DNA of 64,000 nucleotides from positions 1 through 64,000 of the forward strand of contig NZ_JACNYL010000003.1 of the NCBI RefSeq assembly GCF_014692525.1, given 5' to 3'. The DNA comes from Sphingobacterium chuzhouense (lineage in GTDB: Bacteria; Bacteroidota; Bacteroidia; Sphingobacteriales; Sphingobacteriaceae). The number at the start of each line of letters is the position of its first letter. The stretch's first letter is position 1. Below are positions 26,598-35,003 of this stretch, piece after piece. The notes below the pieces were generated by a model that saw only the letters and a list, made by a program, of their open reading frames with translations, searched no databases and had not been told where the DNA came from. The position numbers and the translations under genes are program-made.

Positions 26598-28955
26598 CTA
26601 ATTTAGAGAATCCGTATCCAGTCTATTGTAGAAATTCTCCTGAACATTGATTTTTTTATTGCTAAAGTGAAATTTTTCAAACTTATATAGAAGATAATTA
26701 GCGATATGTTCTTCGTGGGTTGATATTATTATTTTATAGTCTGAAAATTCGTGTCGTAGTAATTCGATGAAGGAATGAATATTTAAGTCGTCAAGCGTTT
26801 GAACAGGATCATCAATAGCAAGAAATTTAAAATGCTGAGGAGCATGATACACCTTATTCAATGCTAAACAAAAGGCTATTGATACTACTGCAAGTTGACC
26901 AGAACTCAAATGATGAATTATATCGTGATCGGTACTCTCACCTGTCAAAAACCGTACACGGCTCGTGGAGTCCTTCACATCGACAAATATCCCATAGCCT
27001 TGTTGATAATGCTGAAGAATCTTTCCTGAATAAATGTAAAATGGAATCTTAATTTTTTCTATCATCGTTTTTTTATATTGCTTAATAGAAGCAGAAAGAT
27101 TATCCTTTATTATCTTTACACGCTTTTCAAGTTCGCTAATCTTTGTAAAACGTTCAGACAGTACGTTCAAAGAAAATTGTCTTGTATTATTGTAAAGTGT
27201 GTCAATGTAGGCAAGTTTGTTTTGGATTTGTTGCTCACTAATTATATTTTGAGGATTTTCTTGGAAGTATTGAGAATAAAGTTCACTTCCAACTAGGCTC
27301 TCCTCATCTAAGGCTATATTATCAATTTCAGATGTTAAAAATGTTTGAAGCCCAAGAATATTTTCATTAAACCTTTCTAGGGTAACCGGATCATTTATTA
27401 TAAACCTTGACACATCAATCCTATGATTGTTCAAAATCGTCATAAATCGATTGATAGCGTCTAGATTTCCTCTCCGCTCACTTATCTCTTGAAAAAATTG
27501 TTGATCAATTAGATTATTTGGCGAAGAGATATGATTTTGTATTGACTGAATTATGGGTTGATTAAAATTTTCTATTATTTCTTGTTCAATATCGGATAAT
27601 TGACGTTGTTGCGTTCTATTGTAATCCATAAGGCTTTCGGCTTTAGATTCAAAGGAACTATACATTTCTTCCATGCTATTCCAATGTGAATTACATAGCG
27701 GACAATTTGTATCCTGTGGATGGAGAGAATGTAATTCGTTAAATCTTGTAATTGTTTGTTCCCGGGCATTGTTTAGATCTCTTATAATTTTTCCGATTTC
27801 TCCAATTTGTGAAAGAAGCTGTGTTCTTTGAGTAGTTAATCGGTTAAAATCTATTATGAATTCGTCCGGAAATCCTAAACTTTGCAATAATTGTTCGTTA
27901 CAAATAAATTGATCTAATCTAGAGAGATATGAAATGTAATTCGAATTGGCAGCTACTATCAATCTAAGTTGATCTAAGCGAGTTTCTTCAATTAGATTTT
28001 TTGCCACAAGCGTCTGTAGCAGTGTCCTATTATTGGCTACAGAAGAAAGTTGACTACGTAGCTTTCTTCTTTCAAACTCATTCGGCGAAAAATTCCGTGA
28101 GAAATTTAGTAATTCTTGAAGGACACTTCTTACTCCATTATATACAGATTCCAGTTGGTCAGTTGATACTGAACCGAAGGGATCTTGTGTATCGAAAACA
28201 TAGTTCGATTCTGGAAAAAGCTTGAAGTAGGAAACTTCTTGACTACTTTGTGTCACTAAACCAATGTTAACAATCCTAGCTTCAAGAGCTTGTCGTAGAC
28301 TGGTAACAAACTCAAAAATTTCAGTAACCTTTTCAAGATTTTCGTTCTCTCTTTGTGTTTGGAAAAGAAATGCTAATTCATTCTTTTTGGCATCCTCATC
28401 CTTTTTTAAAAAATATATATTGTCTTCTTGCTGAAGATAATTAAAAAGAGGGTATAAATTTACCATGGAAAGACCTAACTCTCCAAAAAAAAGATTGTCA
28501 ATAAATTCTTGATTAATGTTGCTGACTTCGCTATAGTCGGGATGTTGCTCAAACTGTGAGGTATCTTGAGTATAAAACGTGTCGATTAGTTCCCAAGCAT
28601 CAGGTCGAAAAGCTTTAGCATTAGATATACTTCCCGTACTGTCTTTATCTAACCTTTTTATGATTACATGATCTTCCTCTCCATTTGTAAGCCAAAGTTT
28701 TAACAAGACATCTTCTCCAACTGTATTTTGATAAAAAGGCTTTTTATGACCTGAATTCTTTTTTGTAACATGATTATAGGTCATCGTTCTATTTAATCTT
28801 CCTCGGAGACACAACTCTATTACATCGAATATGGTTGTTTTTCCAAATCCATTTGGCCCACTGAGGATCGTTAGGTGCTTATCTTCAAAGTCAACAATAG
28901 TACGATAGTGTACCCCTTTGAAATTTTCTAAATATATCTTACGTATCTGAAGCAT
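26598..28955 (-). CDS. ABC-3C system ATPase, SMC/Rad50-like
   Basis: A protein of 785 aa from the ATG at 28955, which starts the standard LQIRKIYLENFKGV strand; a longer in-frame start would add a leader inside the neighbouring gene. Walker A is GPNGFGKTT (33-41), the ABC signature is HLSSGQLAVVSIAF and Walker B is FKFLAIDDP, followed by the D-loop and the switch His in IISTHEEH. A long coiled coil lies between them, with a zinc-hook-like NCPLCN in its middle. It would be the motor and DNA-sensing part of an ABC three-component conflict system. The start overlaps the middle component by 17 bases. Confidence 0.88.
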   Translation of the reverse strand: MLQIRKIYLENFKGVHYRTIVDFEDKHLTILSGPNGFGKTTIFDVIELCLRGRLNRTMTYNHVTKKNSGHKKPFYQNTVGEDVLLKLWLTNGEEDHVIIKRLDKDSTGSISNAKAFRPDAWELIDTFYTQDTSQFEQHPDYSEVSNINQEFIDNLFFGELGLSMVNLYPLFNYLQQEDNIYFLKKDEDAKKNELAFLFQTQRENENLEKVTEIFEFVTSLRQALEARIVNIGLVTQSSQEVSYFKLFPESNYVFDTQDPFGSVSTDQLESVYNGVRSVLQELLNFSRNFSPNEFERRKLRSQLSSVANNRTLLQTLVAKNLIEETRLDQLRLIVAANSNYISYLSRLDQFICNEQLLQSLGFPDEFIIDFNRLTTQRTQLLSQIGEIGKIIRDLNNAREQTITRFNELHSLHPQDTNCPLCNSHWNSMEEMYSSFESKAESLMDYNRTQQRQLSDIEQEIIENFNQPIIQSIQNHISSPNNLIDQQFFQEISERRGNLDAINRFMTILNNHRIDVSRFIINDPVTLERFNENILGLQTFLTSEIDNIALDEESLVGSELYSQYFQENPQNIISEQQIQNKLAYIDTLYNNTRQFSLNVLSERFTKISELEKRVKIIKDNLSASIKQYKKTMIEKIKIPFYIYSGKILQHYQQGYGIFVDVKDSTSRVRFLTGESTDHDIIHHLSSGQLAVVSIAFCLALNKVYHAPQHFKFLAIDDPVQTLDDLNIHSFIELLRHEFSDYKIIISTHEEHIANYLLYKFEKFHFSNKKINVQENFYNRLDTDSLN

Positions 28956-29667
28956 CTTGTTCTCGGGTAAAGGAATTAATAAATGAATCAAATGACTGGC
29001 TGTTGGGGTCAAGAATCTCTTGAAGCAAACGATCACGGTTAAAGCTTTCAATAGGAAAAGGCAATAGTACTTCATTCAAGAAATTTTGCTCCAGAAAAGA
29101 AATCCTCGTCGCAAGTAATTGTTCAATAGTATCTAATCGTTGCTCTGAGTCAATCGTTAAATTAAGAAAAGGAAGTTTTAGGAAAAACTGGACGGCAAGA
29201 AAATATTTTTCATTTGAATAGATTTGTGCTGTAAATTCTTCAAAAAGTGCATTGTTTGAGACGGTCTCATTAAGATGATAAATAATATTAGAATTTTGTC
29301 TCAGAGAATCAACAGAGCTCATTGTATACGGAAGAAGGTATTTTTTGAACCAATAATCATCTTCCTCAATTGCCAACATCTGATTTTTGTATTTTATACA
29401 ATCTTCTAAAAATGTAGAGAATTCCACACAGACAATCAATGACGTATTATTGCCTACATCTTTTATCAGCTTTTTTTTCTCTTGAAAAAGTTCGTGCGCC
29501 TTTTTTAAAGCTTCTTGATTAAATGTTTCAAGTTGGTTCGTCGAGATAAATTGTAGTAAATAATACTCAACTCTTTCTGAAGAATTTCTCCGGTAAAAAT
29601 GAACATCGTTCGACTCTTCATTAACAAACCCACATTCAATGAATATGTCTTTTATAAGTTCTTTCAT
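28939..29667 (-). CDS. ABC-3C system middle component
   Basis: A protein of 242 aa, mostly helical and acidic, without signal peptide or membrane helix. No catalytic motif is visible. It overlaps the upstream gene by 4 bases (ATGA) and the ATPase gene by 17 bases, so the three are translationally coupled. Size and place between the REase-like gene and the ABC ATPase gene match the middle component of ABC-3C systems, which is thought to bridge effector and ATPase. The call is by position. Confidence 0.7.
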   Translation of the reverse strand: MKELIKDIFIECGFVNEESNDVHFYRRNSSERVEYYLLQFISTNQLETFNQEALKKAHELFQEKKKLIKDVGNNTSLIVCVEFSTFLEDCIKYKNQMLAIEEDDYWFKKYLLPYTMSSVDSLRQNSNIIYHLNETVSNNALFEEFTAQIYSNEKYFLAVQFFLKLPFLNLTIDSEQRLDTIEQLLATRISFLEQNFLNEVLLPFPIESFNRDRLLQEILDPNSQSFDSFINSFTREQDASDT

Positions 29668-30857
29668 TGCGTATTTAGTTTATTTGTAGCTTCTATACGA
29701 GTAATAAATTCCAAATCATTCTGGTTGATGATTCCATTTTTGCGAGGAATATTTTTAGGAGCATAGTCAGAAAGTTTACCTTCAAAATTTTCATTAATAA
29801 TATAGTCTGCTTCGTAGCGAGCAGTATTAAGTTTGTCGTTCTCCAAAATATTTTTTGCCACGATTACTAAATAATCTGGCTGTTGTTGCAAAGCGGTAAT
29901 CAAATAGTTTTTATCCACTTTATAATGAGGGTAGGTTCCCCCCTCAATTGTAGGCATGACGCTATAAATATCAATCAAAGTTTTGAGAAAAGTAGTAGCA
30001 AAATCCTTTCCTATAAAAAAATCATCTGTTAAAACTGATGATGCAAGTCTTTTGCCCTTTGTTGACGACGGAAAAATCTGACATAGAAACTCTTCTAAGT
30101 CATCATCATTTAGACAGCAAAACATTTTAATAACATCAGCTACAATTTTTTCATGAGAATCCAACATCCTAGGATATTGATTATTCTCCAACTTATCCAC
30201 GAAATCTACATATATGTTGTAAATTGCTGATCTTATGGCACAACTAACAGTTTTGCTTCTAGTTGGTGGACTGTCTATAATTTGTAATATCTCATCTAAA
30301 CCTATCGAAATACAATAAGTTTTTTTTGTTCCATATTGATGTTGTTCACGAATACGGGAATCGAGGAGAGCTAAATATTCATGATAACCATTTCTACACC
30401 AATCTTCATTTTCATGATTTTCATTTCCATTAATCTTTAGAACTGAGCTGATTTCACTTAAGATAATTTCTTCTATCTGATCAAGTCCACAAAAATTTTT
30501 CCCGGGTGAATAGGAATATCTTTGGACATTATAAGGATTCTCTTCAGCAGTCAAAGTTTCCCAATCTTGAAGTTCTAAGATAGTATGGAGATAATTCGAA
30601 GATCCAGGTTCAAATTCTTGCAATGCTTTTTTATAAGAGTTGATAGCATTAGTACTCATATAAGCTTTAACCTGATGAACTTCATGGATTATTGTTCCAC
30701 ATTTTAGACACACATCCTCTTGTGTTTCTTGTTCCACTTGATAATCTACAAGATTTTCGCAGTTTAGGTCTATAATTTTTTTTAGGGCAATCAATAAGCC
30801 AATTTTTCCTTGATGGGCATAACCGCTCCAACTAGCTGTTGCATTTCTTGATGACAT
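29664..30857 (-). CDS. ABC-3C system protein with REase-like N-terminus
   Basis: A protein of 397 aa. The first 80 residues contain ATASWSGYAHQGKIGL, VEQETQEDVCL (Glu47, Asp48) and HEVHQVKAY (Gln62, Lys64). This has the order of a restriction-endonuclease fold with D and QxK catalytic residues, as in the nuclease domains of ABC-3C proteins. The remaining 300 residues are helical and probably contact the middle component. It is the first gene of the three, so its promoter lies at 30858-30971, directly beside an IS3 element. It is the likely nuclease effector of the system. Confidence 0.78.
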   Translation of the reverse strand: MSSRNATASWSGYAHQGKIGLLIALKKIIDLNCENLVDYQVEQETQEDVCLKCGTIIHEVHQVKAYMSTNAINSYKKALQEFEPGSSNYLHTILELQDWETLTAEENPYNVQRYSYSPGKNFCGLDQIEEIILSEISSVLKINGNENHENEDWCRNGYHEYLALLDSRIREQHQYGTKKTYCISIGLDEILQIIDSPPTRSKTVSCAIRSAIYNIYVDFVDKLENNQYPRMLDSHEKIVADVIKMFCCLNDDDLEEFLCQIFPSSTKGKRLASSVLTDDFFIGKDFATTFLKTLIDIYSVMPTIEGGTYPHYKVDKNYLITALQQQPDYLVIVAKNILENDKLNTARYEADYIINENFEGKLSDYAPKNIPRKNGIINQNDLEFITRIEATNKLNTQ

Positions 30858-30971
30858 TTATTCTTGATTAATACTTTAAATATATAAAAAGTATGTTTTA
30901 AATGAAATATAAAATTACGATGTATCTGACTTCCTATCTTGTCTCGCCAACATTGCTTCTAGTCGCAATTA

Positions 30972-30997
30972 TGATACTCCCTATTTGTTGGACAACT
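30972..30997 (+). repeat. left terminal inverted repeat of the IS3-family element
   Basis: The 26 bases starting TGATACTCCC and ending TTGGACAACT match the complement of 32174-32199 at about 18 of 26 positions, with the inner TGGACAACT perfect. A target-site duplication could not be settled. Confidence 0.6.
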
Positions 30998-31018
30998 TTT
31001 TACTAAACTAAGATATAA

Positions 31019-31870
31019 TTACGATACATTTTTAATTTCCTGATAGAACTTTTCATCGGGTGTTATCCTTCCTAGGGATTTGTGCCTTCTTTCCGTATTG
31101 TAAAATAACACGTACTCTTTAATCTGCCGGTACAGATCCACACCACCATTGGGTGGATTGAGGTATATCTTCTCTCTTTTCAGGGATCCCCAGAATCTTT
31201 CAATGTAGATATTGTCCAGCGCTCTACCTTTGCCGTCCATTGATATCTTAACCTCATTTTTCTGTAAGGCTTTCACAAAAACTTCAGATGTAAACGGAGA
31301 TCCCTGATCGGTGTTGAATATCTCGGGCTTACCATGAGTTTGGATCGTATCGACCAACACATCCCTACACCACTCGGCACTCATCGTATTGGATACGTCC
31401 CAGCCCATTATCTTTCTGCTGTATACATCTATGATAGCAAACATATACATAAAGCCCTTGAACATGGGTATGTACGTGATATCTGCCTGCCATACCTGAG
31501 CAGGCCTTTCGATCTTAAGGTTCCTGAGCAGGTACGGAAATTTATAGTCCGCCTTATTTGCTTTACTCAAGTTCTTTTTAGGATGTATAGTTTTCAGGTT
31601 CATGAGCTTATACAGCCTACGAACCCGCTTCTGCCCAACGAAATAGCCCAGATCCTGCCTCAAATAGTCCGTCATGCGCTCTACTCCGTAAAAGGGACAG
31701 TCCAGAAACTTACGGTCGATGGCATTCATAACCTGCAGGTTGAACAGAGATTCTCCCTTGGGTTTAAAATAATAACTGCTCCGGGGCAGCTCCATAACTT
31801 TGCACTGCCTGTAAACGCTCATTTTCTTATAGGAAGGGCAAACAAGCCCGCGTTTCTCGTCAAGACTCAT
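31019..31870 (-). CDS. IS3-family transposase, OrfB (DDE integrase)
   Basis: A protein of 283 aa with an HTH_21 segment (YGVERMTDYLRQ) and an rve-type catalytic core. The DDE residues are visible in QADITYIPMFKG, IFNTDQGSPFTS and ALDNIYIERFWGSLKRE. It overlaps orfA by 4 bases (ATGA). This suggests translational coupling; a programmed frameshift producing an OrfAB fusion is the usual alternative in this family, but I saw no clear slippery site. Confidence 0.93.
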   Translation of the reverse strand: MSLDEKRGLVCPSYKKMSVYRQCKVMELPRSSYYFKPKGESLFNLQVMNAIDRKFLDCPFYGVERMTDYLRQDLGYFVGQKRVRRLYKLMNLKTIHPKKNLSKANKADYKFPYLLRNLKIERPAQVWQADITYIPMFKGFMYMFAIIDVYSRKIMGWDVSNTMSAEWCRDVLVDTIQTHGKPEIFNTDQGSPFTSEVFVKALQKNEVKISMDGKGRALDNIYIERFWGSLKREKIYLNPPNGGVDLYRQIKEYVLFYNTERRHKSLGRITPDEKFYQEIKNVS

Positions 31871-32145
31871 TTGCCCAATACTTTTTTTAAGAAATCAACC
31901 TGTATCTGTAACTCCCCGATCTTGGAATAAAGCTCTTTCTCTTTGGAGTCATCTTTTATCGGGCTTTTTTCTGTGGTAAAAACCGATTCAGCATTATCCA
32001 GAAATTCCCGTTTCCAGGTGTTGATCTGGGTCGGGTGCAATTCGTATTTAACGGCTAGTTCCTGAATGGTCTGCTGTTCCTTGATCGCTTCTATGGCTAC
32101 CTTCGCCTTAAAGCTTGCACTGAATTTCCTGCGTTCTTTTTTCAT
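31867..32145 (-). CDS. IS3-family transposase, OrfA (HTH)
   Basis: A protein of 92 aa. Residues 8-50 form the HTH that recognises the inverted repeats (FSASFKAKVAIEAIKEQQT, then LAVKYELHPTQINTWKREFL), and the rest is a leucine-zipper-like coil ending LQIQVDFLKKVLGK. Length and pattern are those of IS3-family OrfA. It is followed directly by OrfB. Confidence 0.92.
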   Translation of the reverse strand: MKKERRKFSASFKAKVAIEAIKEQQTIQELAVKYELHPTQINTWKREFLDNAESVFTTEKSPIKDDSKEKELYSKIGELQIQVDFLKKVLGK

Positions 32146-32173
32146 TTTCTACTGCTAATTTAAACATTTATGC

Positions 32174-32199
32174 AGTTGTCCAGTATTTGGGTAGTATGA
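32174..32199 (-). repeat. right terminal inverted repeat of the IS3-family element
   Basis: AGTTGTCCAG at the inner side to GTAGTATGA at the outer side; this is the imperfect complement of the left repeat at 30972-30997. The 140 bases beyond it up to 32344 are AT-rich and hold no gene that I can see. Confidence 0.6.
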
Positions 32200-32343
32200 T
32201 ACAATAGAATACAAACCATAAAATTTTATGGATAATTAGGGCTCCATATAAAGTTTAAATATTGTAAGATAATGTTTCGAGGCAACGGAATTTTTAGACT
32301 GAAGAGTCCATCTGTTTTCCCATCCCAAAATTATTTTTAATTG

Positions 32344-33237
32344 TTAGTTTTTCTTAGTATTAGGGTGAAATTCATCTATATTCTCTGACATGGAAATTGT
32401 CTTAGCCTTTCCTTTGACCATTGTCTCAGCTACGAAAACCATTTGCCCCTTTTTATTAGTAAAATAATCTGATTGAAGTCTTCTAAAATGACCCTTTCTA
32501 AAATGTGGTATTTTTGACAATGGTACATTTTCACTTTCTTTAATCTTTTCAGATACTTGAAAAGTAAGGTTTTTCGCTAATTTATTTTCACTGTAATCAA
32601 AATAGTCTTTTGGAACACCATCAGTAACACAATCGGGGAAACAATTCATATACGCAATTGTATTAATCACAAGCCGAAACATATTGGAATGCGTTTTTGA
32701 AATTTCGTCATCTTTTTTAATCACATCTGCATAAAATTTATCAGACATACGCCCACCATTTTCTCCTAAAGAATAGTATAATTCCAGACTACCATCATTT
32801 TCTATGCTTAAAGAGAAAGCATAGCCTTCTCCCTCAAAAGGTATATGGAGAGCAAATTTATATACTATAGTTTCTCTATTTTCATTGGAATATAAATGAA
32901 TTACCTCTCTAGTTTGTCCATTTTCAAATAAGAACTTTTTAATACCATCTAAATCCGATAATGGAGTTGTTTCGAGGAAGGTTCGTAATCCTTCATCAAG
33001 GAAAAACATGTGTAAAAGTTCTCCTTTAGAATCCTCTCTCCATAATTCTAATCCTGAAACCATTAACCCCCTAGACTCTTGAGTCTCATCATGAGCTAAG
33101 GGAATAGACAAGAGATTTTTCTTGAGCACAAAATATATTTGTTCATCTGTAAATTCTGGAGTAAATTTCTTTTGTGTTCCATAGAGCTGTTTCCAAAAAA
33201 ACTTTAAAGGTTTGCTGTAATATACTTTTTTAGCCAT
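32344..33237 (-). CDS. hypothetical cytosolic protein (297 aa)
   Basis: A soluble, charged protein of 297 aa without signal peptide. It begins MAKKVYYSKPLKFFWK and the middle looks mixed alpha/beta (YKFALHIPFEGEGYAFSLSI). Near the C-terminus lies HFRKGHFRRLQSDYF, followed by a strand pair with GQMVFVAETMVKG. That last part recalls the R-x-H-x-R-R pattern near the end of some phage- and plasmid-borne proteins, including the AcrVA2-like group, but the match is too weak for a name. It stands alone between the IS3 element and a truncated regulator gene, in AT-rich accessory DNA. Confidence 0.6.
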   Translation of the reverse strand: MAKKVYYSKPLKFFWKQLYGTQKKFTPEFTDEQIYFVLKKNLLSIPLAHDETQESRGLMVSGLELWREDSKGELLHMFFLDEGLRTFLETTPLSDLDGIKKFLFENGQTREVIHLYSNENRETIVYKFALHIPFEGEGYAFSLSIENDGSLELYYSLGENGGRMSDKFYADVIKKDDEISKTHSNMFRLVINTIAYMNCFPDCVTDGVPKDYFDYSENKLAKNLTFQVSEKIKESENVPLSKIPHFRKGHFRRLQSDYFTNKKGQMVFVAETMVKGKAKTISMSENIDEFHPNTKKN

Positions 33238-33368
33238 ATTAATTGTTTAATCTATGATAACAACTTTATCAAATATGCAAAATTTACGATAACGGCGCAA
33301 GTGAATAGAATTGACCAAAAGGTACGTTTAGAAGATCTGACCTTAAACCTGTGTTTCATCATAGCTAT

Positions 33369-33650
33369 TCAATAATGAAATAAAAAAAGGTTATTCGAAG
33401 TCGAACAACCTAATCGGGTGGTATTGACGATAATATGCTGGATATATTCCGGTATATCATAGGTTGGGTTTGGCAACAGACCGTTTGCCGTATTGAAGAT
33501 AAGAAGGAGCAAAAGCAATATCAAGTAACCGAGCCTTGACCGATCATGGCGACGTTCAAGGTAAAGCACGCTCTGTGCCCCAAATATAACAAGTCCGATA
33601 ACGATGGCCGTCAATGTAACGGGGTGCATCTGTGTACAACCTATCTGCAT
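33369..33650 (-). pseudogene. truncated 7TM-type regulator, N-terminal fragment
   Basis: A frame of 93 codons. The first 75 code for two transmembrane helices with a spacer (VTLTAIVIGLVIFGAQSVLYL, RRHDRSRLGYLILLLLLLIF, ANGLLPNP). This is the opening of the 7TM sensor domain of large AraC- or LytTR-type regulators in Sphingobacteria, and it reaches only to PEYIQHIIV. The last 15 codons do not belong to the family: they read straight through the stem-loop of an intrinsic terminator. A deletion has therefore joined the gene's 5' part to a downstream terminator. The start may be the ATG at 33650 or 33629. Confidence 0.65.
33382..33410 (-). terminator. intrinsic terminator inside the truncated gene
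   Basis: On the minus strand the stem GGTTGTTCGA with TCGAATAACC (one mismatch) and a 2-base loop is followed by seven T and a T-rich tail. It overlaps the end of the truncated 7TM frame and must originally have followed a different stop codon. Confidence 0.75.
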
Positions 33651-33678
33651 AATCCAATAGTTTCAGTGATGAATGACC

Positions 33679-33763
33679 GGCCTAAGCACGGGTTGTACTG
33701 TCTGGCAAAGAGGTACTGGTATACCCGATACACAAAACAGACAAGCCCGCACTTAGGCAGGCC
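33679..33763. repeat. long imperfect inverted repeat in a gene-free gap
   Basis: The arm 33679-33704 (GGCCTAAGCACGGGTTG...) and the arm 33738-33763 are largely complementary (GCCTAAG, CGGG and TCTG blocks match), leaving a loop of 33 bases. It lies in the 316-base gap 33651-33966 between the truncated regulator gene and the TIM-barrel isomerase gene; the rest of that gap is AT-rich and shows no gene. It may be an old leader, a terminator or a relic of a mobile element. Confidence 0.45.
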
Positions 33764-33966
33764 TGCACTTGTTCCCGTGTATCTTCAAAAATTACCAGTT
33801 TTCTTTGCTTGGAAGCGTGTGCACGCTAATTTATTTCTATATTCTCGTTTTTGCTATGTATTCAGCATTATTATCTTTTTTTATTCCTATTAGTTATAGT
33901 AGTTCATGTTACTGTTTGAAGATTATTTTAATCACGTCAGGTTCATATTGCATATTTGGACGTTCC

Positions 33967-34938
33967 TTAACCTTTCAGCGCTTTTCGAGCAAATTCCACG
34001 CACTTCGCTACTTCTTTTATCTCGTTAGAACCTTTGGGAACTGGGTACTCTAATTCGATTGTCGCCGGAAATTTGTGCCTTAACTTTGCCATCTGCTGAA
34101 GGACTTCCACAATAGGAGTATCTCCCTCTCCCCAGGGCAGATTGGCACCGCCGTTCTGTTTATTCTTCCGATCTTTAAGATGCATGCTGACAATACGCTT
34201 ATTCTTTGCCCGTATAAAAGTCTGTGGATCAAATCCTGCGGCCACATAATGTCCCATATCGAAATTGATCGCATTGTATTTAGACTGAGCAAGTGCGTCG
34301 TCCCATAAAGTGAATGTCTGCTGAAGATGACCATGATACCCAACAAACACCTTGTACTTGGAAGCGATAGCAGCTAATCGTTTGGTATGGACAAGATCGT
34401 CCGGATACTCCACAGTGACGTGGCTTGCACCTAGTGCGCGGGCTGCCTGACAGGCGTAGTGTATTTCTGAATCTGTATTACTGAGACCCAAGGCACTTGG
34501 CTTATAAGCATATATCTTTACACCAGCATTGTTGTAAACCTTACGAAGTTGCTCGAATCGCTTCATATCGGCTTGAGCCCGCCAAGGCGCCAATACTTTG
34601 GCGTACGCTTTCCATGCTGTCGGATCCGAGCCCTCGCCCCATTTCGGGGCGGTGGGAGCTACCGGTGCGCCGGCAAAAGCCTCAGCAGGGTCGCCCATCA
34701 ATTCTACACCGCTGATATTACATTCTATACAATATTTGAGCAACTGCTCTGCATCGTTTGTCAGGTGGCGAAAAGAATAAGTGATCATTCCTATCTGTAC
34801 CCCATTGAACATAGAGTTTGGCTTCCCAAGATTTTTAATATAAGCAGGCATTCCTAAGGTTTTGCCATGGGTTGCAACCGCTCCCAAAACAGCTAAGGAT
34901 GAAACCTCTATAAATTTTCTCCTTGATATGTCTTTCAT
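33967..34938 (-). CDS. sugar phosphate isomerase/epimerase-like TIM barrel, Tat-exported
   Basis: A protein of 323 aa with a twin-arginine signal (DISRRKFIEVSSLAVLGAVA), so it is folded in the cytoplasm and exported. The body is an AP_endonuc_2/xylose-isomerase-like barrel: GVQIGMITYSFRHL, SGVELMGDPAEA, a metal site around VTVEYPDDLV, VGYHGHLQQTF, NFDMGHYVAAG and ATIELEYPVPKG. It probably acts as an isomerase or epimerase on a sugar of the locus. It is the last gene of the long minus-strand carbohydrate block. Confidence 0.85.
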   Translation of the reverse strand: MKDISRRKFIEVSSLAVLGAVATHGKTLGMPAYIKNLGKPNSMFNGVQIGMITYSFRHLTNDAEQLLKYCIECNISGVELMGDPAEAFAGAPVAPTAPKWGEGSDPTAWKAYAKVLAPWRAQADMKRFEQLRKVYNNAGVKIYAYKPSALGLSNTDSEIHYACQAARALGASHVTVEYPDDLVHTKRLAAIASKYKVFVGYHGHLQQTFTLWDDALAQSKYNAINFDMGHYVAAGFDPQTFIRAKNKRIVSMHLKDRKNKQNGGANLPWGEGDTPIVEVLQQMAKLRHKFPATIELEYPVPKGSNEIKEVAKCVEFARKALKG

Positions 34939-35003
34939 CTAACGTGTTATTCTTTTAAAAATGATTGATTATGGCAGTGATATTGTCTTCCTGTCAGACC
35001 TCT

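Larger units (their letters stand above)
30972..32199 (-). mobile_element. IS3-family insertion sequence, apparently complete
   Basis: About 1.23 kb between imperfect 26-bp inverted repeats, with an orfA/orfB transposase pair reading on the minus strand. Both reading frames are complete and the DDE residues are present, so the element may still be active. It sits 115 bases upstream of the first ABC-3C gene and may influence its promoter. The exact ends and target duplication (usually 3-4 bp in the family) could not be fixed by eye. Confidence 0.85.

Noticed and set aside
31860..31900. Programmed -1 frameshift making an OrfAB fusion
   Set aside because: No clear A6G-type slippery site at the end of orfA; the ATGA overlap is enough to explain expression.
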